From Sitta carolinensis (lineage: Eukaryota > Chordata > Aves > Passeriformes > Sittidae), in contig JAVUNC010000006.1 in NCBI GenBank assembly GCA_032173965.1, positions 31,777,870-31,841,869 on the forward strand: a stretch of 64,000 nucleotides of DNA. The letters run 5' to 3'. Position numbers and translations under genes: made by a program. The notes under the pieces are model-generated. The model ran no database searches and was not told where the DNA came from. It worked only from the letters and a program-made list of their open reading frames with translations. This document shows positions 18,701-30,069 of this stretch, one piece after another. Within the stretch, counting starts at the first letter, position 1; every line of letters begins with the position of its first letter.

Positions 18701-21700
18701 TTGTTGCTCAAGTTCCATTTTCTCTTTCAATTACTTTGTTGTGATAGTGTTTGCTCCTTTTCTTTTTTTGCATGTCCTTTCCATCTCTGAGTGCTTATTT
18801 TCCTCAGAACAGGTGGCAGGCCAAATGCAAAAAATGTAAATGAGGGGGAGAAATTATACCAATTCCATTAGAGGAAAGCCCTCTTACTTGATAGCTGAAT
18901 TCTGTTTACACCTGCCAAAAGTATTGTTCCAGGTCATGGCTTTCTGGTTTTGCTAGTGTTCTTTCCTAAGAATTGTGACTTATTGGCAAGAAGGCCCTTT
19001 TTCTTTTTCCCAACCAGAGGTGATGCCCCTCCAGGTAAATTTGTTAATACAATGGAGTTTGACAGTTCATTCAAAAAGAAAATTTACCTCCGAGTTTGAG
19101 GAGATCTATTGACGTGGGATTGTAAACTGGGCTCTGTCTCTTCACAATATCTCACAGGCACTGCAGCAATGACAGCAGGCAATTACAAGGGAGCGTGTCC
19201 CACTACATTAACCATTAATGCCTCTATACTGTTGCCCTAAGCCTCTTGTACAATTTAATGTGAAGATCCACACTGACGTTAAGAGAGAAGGTTTTCAGAT
19301 GCAATTTTCATCATAACCATCTTGCCTTGTTGTCCTCGACCTGAATTTTTACTGATGCTGCTTCCTATTAAGCATGAAGCCCTAAGAATAGTTTTAACAG
19401 ATACTTGTGAAGATGCAGAAAAAGCAAAGAATGTTTATGAATAAAGTTGAGCAGTTTGTTATTTCTGCCACCCCTGAGATTTGTTGGTAAGTGCCAGTGT
19501 ATCTGAATGTCTTGATCAATCCAACTACTGCAGGGTCAATCACTTGAATTTAAGCCTGCCATGCAGACAGGATAAAGAGACAATAGATTCTTCAGAGTAA
19601 CACTGAATATCTGAAAAATCTTGGGGGTTTGTTTGGGTTTTTTCTCACTACACATTTTAGGGGTAGCTGTGCAAGCAGGTTCACTGGAGGCCTCTTTGTG
19701 TTACTGAGTAACAGCTCTTGATACTTGTTGCTTTTGCAAAGCTCATCTCTGCAGCCCGGTTGGTGTAGAGAAAGGTCAGTGAGGTGAGTTCATCTGCCTG
19801 ACCAGAGCCTGCTAGCTGGGGAGGAGGCTGGATGTAAGCATCCAGCAGTCCTGAGGAAGGACAGAGGTGTTTGTTTCCAAAGCACAGTCAGTGTACTTCT
19901 CTGTTGGTAGGGAAACAGAGCCTTTCTGAGCTTCCCCTGTGTTTTAGAGAACCAACCCTGCAGTGGTCCTGGGGCAGGGCCATCAGGTGCCGGGAGGGAC
20001 AGGCACACAGGTTTCTCCTTCCTCTCTATAACATACTGGTATCACTCCTTTTATTTTTCCAATGAGTTTCTGCTTCAGCCAATTTCAGGTAAAGTCTAAA
20101 CTGTCAGAGAACGCTAAGCAAAACCAGCTTCTCTGTACACCTTATTTTCACTGCAAGTTCCAAATTGGTTTTGTCCTATTCTTGTTTAAAATATATATAT
20201 AAATCTGTCTAGATCTTGCATTGCACAAGTAAATAAATGTGGTGATGCTGGGACTCTGATTTTACAACATTGTTCATGGTGGCAGGTGTCAGGCTGCTCC
20301 TACCTTCTCCTGTGTTCTCAGCTACTGAAAAACCTTTTAGAAATCCAGAGCAAAACTGAAAAACTGAAACTGTGCCCCTGCCTATTTTTAGCAAGGCTAA
20401 AGTGAGAACTTGAGGAGAACTGAAAGACTCCTTCAAATTCTTTACTGTTTGAAAATTGAAGGACCTGCTTTGAGTAAGGCAAAGAACTGGGAACTTTTTG
20501 ACAGAGTTTGGTTAGTCTCCAGGGTAACTTCCTCATGACTGAGTCTGCTTTGCTGAAAGCTGTTTCCTTCTTCACATTGCTTTTCTGATTAAGACCAAGT
20601 CCACTGTGTTAGATTCCAAGCAGCGAGAATTTATATTCCTGTAACATGTAAAAGTCCTGAATTTGTCTACAGTGTTTCCATAAATAACAGCTGTCTCTAT
20701 GGTGAAAAAAAAAAAAAAAATTGAAATGTATTTTCAGAATAGTTCTTATTTACATAAAAATTGGCAAATAATGTTGTCTTTTATAAATCTAACTTCATCC
20801 CATATATCTATTGTGGGACAGAAGCTACTTGTGTAGGGACAACACATGAGCTCTAGTCACTCAGGACACAAAGTGCTGGATAATTACCACTGAGATCAAT
20901 GGTTGATACTAAGGTCAATTTTAGATGTATTATATGTACCTCTAGCTGTGAAAATTTACATTCTTAGATGGATTATAATTGGGATTATGATAATATTCCT
21001 GGAAGTCAAGATATGTGTGAAAGAGCAATAGACATTGCAATTCATGCAATGACAAAGGAAATGTTTTATAAGGCTTATCAATAATTTCACCAAATTCTCC
21101 CATTTTCAGAAGGTTTTTAGTTGTTCATAAATGAAATACTAAGGTTATAATTTCTGATCATAGAGACAGAGAATACTAACAAAGAAGTGGCTGCTACAGA
21201 AGAAAATTCAGTGTCTTAGTCATAGTCATTCACAGAGACCAGGGAAAGTCACAGCAAATTAAGCAGCGCTGCCTCCGAAGCCATTCACAACTAAGTGATG
21301 TATCTTAATATAACCAAAGCTGCATTAATTACTGACAATAAATAAACTTCTCTTTCAACAGAGAAAATGACTAAAGGCTTATTTAGAAAATATGTATATA
21401 TCTATACATATATATGTATAAATCTATATGGCCTCTCAAAAAACAGTGATAATTGCTTTGTATTGCAACATTAGAAATAGTTAAATGCATTGTTTAGAAT
21501 GAAGATACTCTGAAAAATGAACTAAGAATATTTGAGAACTGAAAATTCTATTACAGCCGAATAACTTGAATCATGATGGTGCAGTGCCACTTTAACTTTG
21601 GGAGATTACTCTCTCCAATAATGGAACACATCATCATCATGCAGTTTAGTGCCCTGACTCCCACTCATATAGTGCGATGCTGCTAAAAAGCTTGTGTGAC

Positions 21701-23906
21701 ATTGGGACAGTTCAGGACATGGTTTCCCTTAGAAAATTCATTTTCCATCAGAGGACACTCAATCAAAGGGGGAAGATAGTGAAAATGGGAAATATGAGGA
21801 AATGTGTGAAAAATATTTCTCCTGCTCATCAGCTTTTGGTCTCGTCAAAGAACCATCTTGTTTTATGGCCTTGGTATCAGAGTTGAGTCCTGCACTGAAG
21901 TTCCTACCATGAAAAGACAATATTGCAGCAAGTTTATGCTTTCTCTGGATACTTTTCAGTTCTTGATTTGAAAAATGTTGCAGTTCACTTTTACCAAGAA
22001 ACTGAGGAAATGGGGGGGGCTGTTTTAGAGATGTGATGTTTTTGATGAGATGCTGTTCTACTAAAAATAAATGTTATTGTCCACATCTATAATCAGCAAA
22101 ACCATGTTAATAATAATGCATAGAAATACTTTGAATTGATGATAAAACACTTTTCAGAATATTTCCAGAAAAATACCATCTCTAAGAAAGAGGCAGGAGC
22201 CATGATTTTACCTGAGAAGAATAAGTAATACGATGTAATTCCTGTGACATTGTACTGTATTTCTTTTTCTGCATTACATTTAGGTCACAGTAAGACTTAA
22301 GCTGTCCATCACCCCTCTTTCCAGTAGCTACTCCATCCATGTCCTGCTTTGCCTCCTAAGCTGTGCCCAGATACCTGGTTTTGTGCTCACATGGTGCATT
22401 AGAACTGGATAATTAATTGGTTTTAATCTGGATCACTTTCCTGATTCAGTTCATTGCACATCTACAGATCCCTCAGCCCTGCCTCAGCTAAAGGAGAAAG
22501 AACAAATGAGTGGAGAAAAAGTTCATCTGGGGCAAGATAAACCAACAGAGTCGTGAAAAAATACATGGGAAAATGTGGCCTCAGCAAAGATCAGTTACCT
22601 TTATGTCTTAATGTGCTCTCTGGGAGAAATTAAAGAGAATTTACCAACTTGTAAGCAGACTGCCTATGAGCACTTGGATCTGTTGTTATCTGTCATAGCA
22701 GGATATGACTTATTATTGTTTTTGGTAATACAGTCTGACATTTGTTTATTAAACTCATTCTCTCTGTTAACCAAAGCATAATTTAAAAAATCTCTTTTCT
22801 TCCTTTTCTTCTCTTTTCTATGAAATGTAAGAGCTCTCATTATCTTGCTGTTCTCTGGTTGTGAGATTTGCAAGTGAACATTGATATGTATGTGTTTATT
22901 TGTATTAAAGTATGTGAATTAACCTTGACAAAAGTCTTGCATTATATGATTTCTTTTCTTTGTATTTCTTTTGCTATATTTATTTAGTAGAAAAAACCTT
23001 CATATTTAGCATCTTGCAGTAATCCTTTTTTATTCTGATTGCATCTCCATTTGTGCCAGGATAAATAATACTCATTGTAATACTCAGTCTCAGTGAGATG
23101 ACACAAATGAAGTTTTTATGCCAATTGTGGTAGTAGTCTAATTGGTCTAAATGTCAGATTTTACTAGTAGCTCAAAGCTATTGTAAAGGTAATGTAAAGA
23201 CTCAATAACATTAAAATATGTAACTTGCTTTGCCTACACCAGAGGTAGCTTAGAAAGTGAATTTTATGTGCAGTTATTGTTTCTACATGGTTAAACCCCA
23301 AAACTTTTAAGAGTTCACAAAGCCTGACTGTGAGTAATCTTGTCTAATGTTTAGATTTAGCAGAACAGTTAAACAGAAGTCAATCAAAATTAGCCATACA
23401 TGTAAGCATGCAAGTGGTTTTCGTAATAAAGGAAAATGTCCTTAAGTGTTTGCTTGAAATCGGATTTCGATTTCTGTACAAATAACTGAAATTCACAGCA
23501 GTGTGTGCAGTGTGACACATTGAAGGTCATGAACTGATTAAAGCAGTGGATGATTCAGATACCTGATTTTATGAAGTGGCACTTATGGATCTTCTCCAAA
23601 ATTCAGCTTAACAGATGATTTTCTAAAGTGTGTTTTCAAATCCCTTCAGCTTTTCACTGACAACATGGTAAAATGTTAGACAACAACTTAGTTACAGTGA
23701 CTGTAGCTGGAATTAAACACCTTGAATTCCAGTTCTTCTGGAAAAGCAGTAATTCATTTCTACCAGGAGGGGCTGCTCAGCAACTGTTCATTGGTTGCAA
23801 AATGAGTCCAAGGAAAAAAACTATAGCTGGGCTCTAGAACTGTGTATGTCAGATGTTCACACATGCCTCCCAAATTTCAGGCAGCTTGTAGGAAAGGTCC
23901 CTTCCC

Positions 23907-23942
23907 TGTGTGTGTGTGTGTGGGTGTGTGTGTGTGCACGTG
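23907..23942. repeat. (GT)n dinucleotide microsatellite
   Basis: About 15 GT units with one GGG interruption at 23922-23924, ending in TGCACGTGCA, an alternating purine-pyrimidine palindrome. Such tracts can adopt Z-DNA. There is no gene link. Confidence 0.9.
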
Positions 23943-24699
23943 CATACTCTCATCTAGCCTCGTATGATGCTCTGAAACTTCAGTCAGAGGGTAGAGTCTT
24001 TCACTCAGTAGTAGAAATGGCTCTGATTTGGGTCTTCATGCCTTAGTGCCTCAGCTTTCATTAATATAAATAATAATAAATCTAAAAAATTAACTAATAT
24101 TTTGAAATATTATTATTATAATAAATAAAATAGTATTTTAAAACTCCCTTTTCATCTCATTATGGCTCTTCTTATTACACTGAGTGATTTACAGTTTTGG
24201 CAGAGAAGAGGAAGTGAAAATTCAAAGCATTGTAGTACTTCCGAAAAAATCCCATGCTGCTTTCACTTCACATTGCCCTACCCATGTACCACAGTTTCAA
24301 GACCTTATTCTTGAAACACTGAAGGAAATGCTGCCTTAGACATCCATAACAATAGTCGTTGAAATGTTGTCAGACTTCTCAACTTTCTCAGATCTGTTCA
24401 CAAAGTCTACTCTGATATTTTTGGTCATGCTCCAAAGCAACTTGAGCCTGGACCAGCCAAGGTTCCTGCATGGCCACTTGCCCTTCTAAGCTGTTGATCA
24501 TGTCTGCAGCCAGCTCCTGGCAAGGCAGGCACATTTCCTCAGCATCCAGGAACAGATGCCCTCACATATGGGTGGAGTTAGGCATCACCCCTGTCCAAGA
24601 ACTTCTTTGGTAAAGGATTTCTAGCTGTGCCCTTCGAGACAGAATACATTTGTTATTCGTACACAGTTGTCTTAGATGGTGTCTTCTTGTCTTTGGTGG

Positions 24700-25230
24700 G
24701 TGGCCCTGGGCATCCACAGTGACTCCGTGTGATGTGCCTGGTCAGCTGGAGTAAGCCACCCACCTTCTAGAGGTGAATGGAGACTGGGAAAGCTGTGGGT
24801 CTGCAGGCCACGGGTGTCTGTAACCAATGGAAGAGAGAGATGGTGAGCTTTTGTGGGAGACCTTTTGTGGGAGAGCTAGGCAGGCAGGGATGTAGGTCAG
24901 TGGTGACTTTTGGCAGCTGCTGAACCCAGCTGGTGTCACCTGGTGACCTGTGTTCTCCCTTGGGGCACAGAGGGGGCAGTAGCTCTCTCCACTTTGTCCT
25001 ACCCTGCTGCAGCGGTACCCAACACAAACCACTCCTAAGTCACACTTGCCCCTGCTATGTTCTTGGAGCACTCTCAGGTATGTGGATCTGTCCTGGGGCC
25101 ATAGGTTCACACTGAGGGAGACTCTTCAAGTGTCAGTGACAGGAGCCCGTGGGGAGTGTCTGTGCCCTGACTGTAGCACAAGAGACAGGAGGGATCCCCC
25201 TGTGAGCAGGCTGCTCCAGAGGCAGTGATG
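24700..25230. other. GC-richer intergenic block
   Basis: A half-kilobase stretch of raised GC in which both strands carry overlapping open frames (24742-25110 minus; 24933-25115 and 25046-25228 plus). It contains a close direct repeat of CTTTTGTGGGAGA (24848-24874). The translations lack any domain I know and disagree with one another, so I do not call a gene. An old repeat, a non-coding RNA exon or a regulatory island are all possible. Confidence 0.3.
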
Positions 25231-27754
25231 ACAGCCAGCTTTGAGGATTACCCTCTTGCCAAAGCTGTAGACAAGTTTTATGACTGAGCAGGGTTTTGGT
25301 TCCTGCTTGACAGAGTCAGAGCTGCTAAAGCATTAGAAAAAAGGGTGGTTGTAACACCCTAAAGCTCTGTGTTTGTGCAGGTTTAGTGGCTGCTGTTTGC
25401 CCATACACAGCAGAAAGGAATTTGACTGGCAAGTTGTTAAACTTATGAACATGCTCTTGAGAAGAGATGATTTTGATTTACACTGTCAAAGCATATAAAG
25501 TAGAGGAGCCTTGTGTGTCCACAAGTCATGAGTTATAAATGAGACAGTTCTGTTCATTCATTCACTGTCTTTAATGAACGAAAACTAGAACACAGGGGTG
25601 AAAAATACTCTCTTTGTGTCACCAGGGATCTGGGCCTGACTGGCTACAAAACTTCTGAGCAAAAGGTGTGTGTTACTCTCTGGCTGCATAGAAAAATGAT
25701 GTAGCTTTCATCCTCCTTTATTCCCTTTTTTAGCTACAGCCCCTCTTATGTTTGAGTTTTGTTGTTTTGTGGGGTTTTTTTAGCCTCAGGGAGTTTTCTT
25801 TCCAGGACATCTTGCTCTTGATCTGTAAGACTTCTGTTTACTGCCCTCCATGATCACTCCCATTTGAGTCAAGACCTAGCACAAGATACAGAAGTCTAAG
25901 CTTCAATTCTTATTCTCAGATGCTTCTCACAGAAAATCAGTTTTTTGGTTTTGAGTTTTAACACTTTTTGTGTTAAAGATGACCATTTTCACCTGTCCAA
26001 GACCCCTTTTATTACCCTTCAGCTGCAGAGGTGAGGTGAAGGCTGTTTCTATATTACAGCTTTCTTTTCCAACTCCAAATGGTGCCTTAAACTCCAAGCC
26101 ACCTGTAAAAGCTTCCAGCTTTCTTTAAATGGGTGTCTAGTGCTCAGTTAGCATCCATCCAAGAGACTGGGTCAGTGCTGACAGTGTTCAGTTCAGGGTT
26201 TGCAATCCATACAATGTTGTGTGGATGTGAAAATCAGGCTGGATGCTGGTCCAGAAACATCTCCTGAGCACACTTGATTCCCATGAACACCAGTCAAGTA
26301 GGTACTACCATCCTCCACCTCACAGAGATGTGCTCTCCACAGGCTGCTTCACACCATGTAAACTCAGGTTTAGCGTCTGTTTGCAGTTCTGAGTTTTGCA
26401 CCAATTATTTTAGAATCCCTTGCATGTCCATTTACATTACGAGGACTTGTTGGCAAGAGTGAAGATGGAAGGGAAATGCAGTCATTAGTGTTCTGATAAT
26501 GTTCCACGGTGTTTGATTCCAGAGCTCCTGCTTCATAGTTTATTTGTCCATTCATGTAGACACTGGCAATTCTGAGTTCATAATAGCTCTTTTCTCATCA
26601 GACATGCTCTGAAATGATTCTGGGGCAGTTCACACAGGATAGAGTAGTCTCTACTGCTGTTCTTCCATAGGAGATATGGCAGCTAAGGGCTTGGGAAGCA
26701 GGTCAGTGAGTTCTGTGTGGTGTTAGAAACCGTCAGTGAACAGCTCTGTGTTGCCAAGAACTGCTTCCATGAGTGCTTCTTTTTGAGTGGAGAGTGCATG
26801 GCAAGGCAATAAATGTATATTTAAAAACTGCATTGGAATGTTTGAGAGTAATCAAGCAACACAGGTAATATTCATTAAAAATTGAGTACGCAAAAGGACA
26901 AGGAAACAAAAATTCTTCCACTAACATTTAAGTTACATGATTAATCCTCTGTGTCTTCACAGAGGTGTAAACCAGACTGGCCTTGCTGCAGACAAAGGAT
27001 CTGTGCTGTTTGAGACTCCCTCAGTAGCCTTCATGTTTTCCATGCTCACACCTGGCACTGCCTTTAGTCAGAGATGAGTCTGTAAGAGATCATCCCTTGG
27101 AGAAAGCAGTTAATGGGCAGCATTTCTTTGGAAGAAGTGTTTTTCCAATGCTTCGCTGTTGCCTGGGGAACGTGTGTTTCTGCCAAAAGAACTTTAAAAA
27201 TGCCATGGCATTCTGCCCCAGGGTCTTCTAAAGCTGAGCAAGGGTGCGAACCACATTCCAGTAAAGTGACTTTAGCAAGCTGTTTGTGATCACCTTAGGT
27301 CTGTTCCAGTTTTCTTAAATTGGCTGTGAATTATTGACGGCTGAGAGGAAAAAAGCAAACAAGATTAAAGCAATTGTATTGTCAAGAGAACAGACCATCC
27401 ACGGGGATAATTTGGCCTTTAGGTTCATTACATTAATGTACATTCACCACTGTCACTGATATTGCTTTGCTGACTAATTGTACAGGTTTTTAAACTTTTG
27501 CTCCTAAAAATCCTATGGGGCTTGATGACTCTTGTCGGTGAACTCAGAGAGTCACACAACCCTTGGCAGAGGCCAACTTTTGGGTAGATATTTTGATCCT
27601 AAATTCTGTGGTGAGCCTCAGAGAGGAGTTTCCAACCCGTGCAGGAGGTCAGGAGCCTGTCCAGTGTGTCATGTGTTCACAACCCATGGAAAGGGCTTCC
27701 TGCTAGCTCTTGGATTAGGCGTGGCACATGTACATGTCTTCTCCTTCAGCTAAG

Positions 27755-27825
27755 ACAGACTGGAAACCTAAACTAGGTGATCTCAGGAGGTCCCTTCCAA
27801 CATAAATGATTCTGTGATTTCATAA
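27755..27825 (+). mobile_element. CR1 LINE 3'-end fragment
   Basis: Contains GGTGATCTCAGGAGGTCCCT followed by TCCAAC...ATGATTCTGTGATTTC, the plus-strand CR1 3' tail with its ATTCTRTGA repeat. The 5' limit is uncertain: the unrecognised sequence at about 27530-27750 may be more of the same element. Divergence from the consensus suggests an old copy. Confidence 0.8.
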
Positions 27826-28810
27826 TGTGAGCTTTAGTCCTAGGTACACATTCCTTGGAAGCAATCTGTCTATAGTTACAGAATATTTATAAGGCAGGAT
27901 GCTGAAATCTCAGGAGATTTCTAACATTACATTTGGCAATGTTCTTCATCTTTTATCTGTGAATGGGGAGAAAATACTTTAAAATATTTAAACTAAACAA
28001 TTTTCAGGATTTGCTTCAATACAAAATATGCACTTAGCGAAAGTGATGCAAAACAATTTAGTTTACCATGAAATTCTGCATAAGTATCCTTAGGAGCCTC
28101 TTCAGGCTTCTTCAGCTGCCTTCCCGTCTCTCTTTCTTGGCAACAACATTTCTGACTCTGTTTCTGCAGGAAGGACATTTACTGTTACCTGTTATCATGT
28201 GAGCTAAGCATATATCCTTAGAAGTTTTCAATCCCCCAGCTCCTCTCTCATGCATGCTCATGCACACAGTCTTTCTGCTTCCCTCTGTCCCATTTCTTGA
28301 GGACCCAGATTCACATCTCCTGTAAAAGGCAAGGTTTCCACTGTGGTACACTGATGCTGTCCCGGAAGCAGCTCAAACGTGGCTGATGAATGACACATAT
28401 TCCTTTTTTCTGAGGAGTTCACAACATTGTCGCTTCACCCCTGGGAAGGCAATAATATCCTCAGCTACTTGGCATCCATTCAAGTCATCTTGTACCAATT
28501 TGAATTTCAGTGCCATGTGGCACAAGAATTCACTGGCACAGAGCAATATCATTGACTGCTGCATTGGTGGAAAGAAATGGGCATCCTGAGGATCTCCTAA
28601 AATTCACTAAGAGGTTGTTTATGGACTGTATGTGATAGGTAGAACTCTCTCATGCCTTTGAAAAGAGCAGAGATTGTTCAGTGTGTACCTGTTCAGTGAG
28701 CACACCTTGCTTTGAATCACAAACTTCTGCTCTTACTTTTAGCTTTTGTGTTTTAACAGAGCTCTGCTCTCCATTTGTGGGCTGAAGTAATGCCAGAAGT
28801 TTCTCAGGGA

Positions 28811-28848
28811 ACAGAGAAAGAGACAGAGAAAGAGAAAGAGAAAGAGAA

Positions 28849-28945
<97 letters not shown>

Positions 28946-28952
28946 GAAACAG
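28811..28952. repeat. compound microsatellite (GAGAAA)n-(GA)n-(ACAG)n
   Basis: About 140 bases of pure purine followed by an ACAG tetranucleotide run: hexamer-like AGAGAA units at 28811-28855, GA dinucleotides at 28856-28899 and ACAG units at 28900-28945. A 104-codon open frame passes through it (28775-29089) and translates to Glu/Arg/Lys then Thr/Asp/Arg/Gln repeats, an artefact of the repeat. Confidence 0.95.
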
Positions 28953-30028
28953 AGGGGGAGGGAATACAGATATCCAGATGTTCTTCAGAGGACAGAGATG
29001 TAATGCAGGTGTTTATTGCTTGGCACTGCCTGACTCCTAGGTCAAGTCCTTCAGAACAATCACATCAGCCCAAAACAGATTGTAATTAGAAAGGGATTTA
29101 CTCAGATGAGAAGAGGAGAAGTAGGAGTTTCCATCTAATCTTAAGGAAAAATACGAATGTTGTACTTCCCCAACATTCCCAGCAACTGCCTCTGCACTTC
29201 AACTCACTTTCAGGAAAGCTTCTTTTCCTTGTCCTTCAGTCCTCCTTTGATGCAAATAAGAGATGGGTGAGCAATCAGGCCAGAGGACCTCTAAGACAAG
29301 GACCATCTAAAAAAGCAGGTGACACTGGTAGCTGCCTGATGCTCCAGTGTTTTCTTCTAATACAGGCCATCAATGTGTGCAAAGCAATTTAAGGGTTAGA
29401 GTGGATGAGGGAGATCCAGCTTCATCTGACTACTCCTGAATCACATTTCTGGTCCCTTTACTTTGCTGTTTAAGTGCAATTCCCCTTGTTTCTTTCAGCT
29501 GTATTAGCTCTAATGGTATGTTCTATTATAATGCGTTGGTGATTTCACTGCTGAAATAGGCAGTTCTGGTCATGGTTCCATCAATGTGGACATAGCTGGG
29601 GACCTGGATTGCCCTGTGGCATTGTCATGTCTCATACTGGTAGCATCTAATCTAAGCTGTCAGAGTTGCTGCAGTGAGAGCCTGTGTGCTCTGTGATTGA
29701 TGTGAAGGTGTGCAGAAGAATTGGGATTGAATAAGGAGGCCATGTCAGCCTTGCTGCACTCTTTAATTTTGTGACACAGGCTATGCTGGGCAGTGCTGCT
29801 GTTTGGGAGCCCTGGGCAGGAGTGAGAGGCACGACACAGCTCACAGACACTCCCAGTTAGAGCATGCCCACAGTGGCAGGGCACACAGTGGGTTTCTAGC
29901 TTGTCAGTTCACATAGGGCAAAAATTGATATGGATCAACACTCCTTGCACAGAGTTCTGCAGCAGTTGTCTAGGCTGAAACACAAGTGACCTGCTGTGAT
30001 AGCTTTTGAAATTCTGTCTTTGTGTTAT

Positions 30029-30069
30029 AAATTGCAGTTGTAAATTTGTATAAGTTACAACTGCAATTT
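30029..30069. repeat. perfect 15-bp inverted repeat (hairpin)
   Basis: The left arm AAATTGCAGTTGTAA at 30029-30043 is exactly reverse-complemented at 30055-30069, around an 11-base A/T-rich loop. The arms do not extend further. The stem is short for a microRNA precursor, and no flanking target duplication is evident. It may be the relic of a small inverted-repeat element or a chance palindrome. Confidence 0.7.

Larger units (their letters stand above)
13121..28810. other. intergenic interval, first part
   Basis: AT-rich sequence between the ATG2B 3' end and the first large microsatellite. I found no supportable gene. Contents noted: possible distal ATG2B poly(A) signals, an antisense open frame at 15548-15742, a 16-base A run at 20705-20720, an AT-rich palindromic stretch near 21390-21425, a GT repeat at 23907-23942, an AT-rich run at 24060-24135, a GC-richer block at 24700-25230 and a CR1 tail at 27755-27825. 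The remaining open frames are short, overlap on both strands and have no family resemblance. Confidence 0.7.

Noticed and set aside
28775..29089. 104-codon Glu/Arg/Lys then Thr/Asp/Arg/Gln frame
   Set aside because: Runs through the compound microsatellite; composition is that of the repeat.
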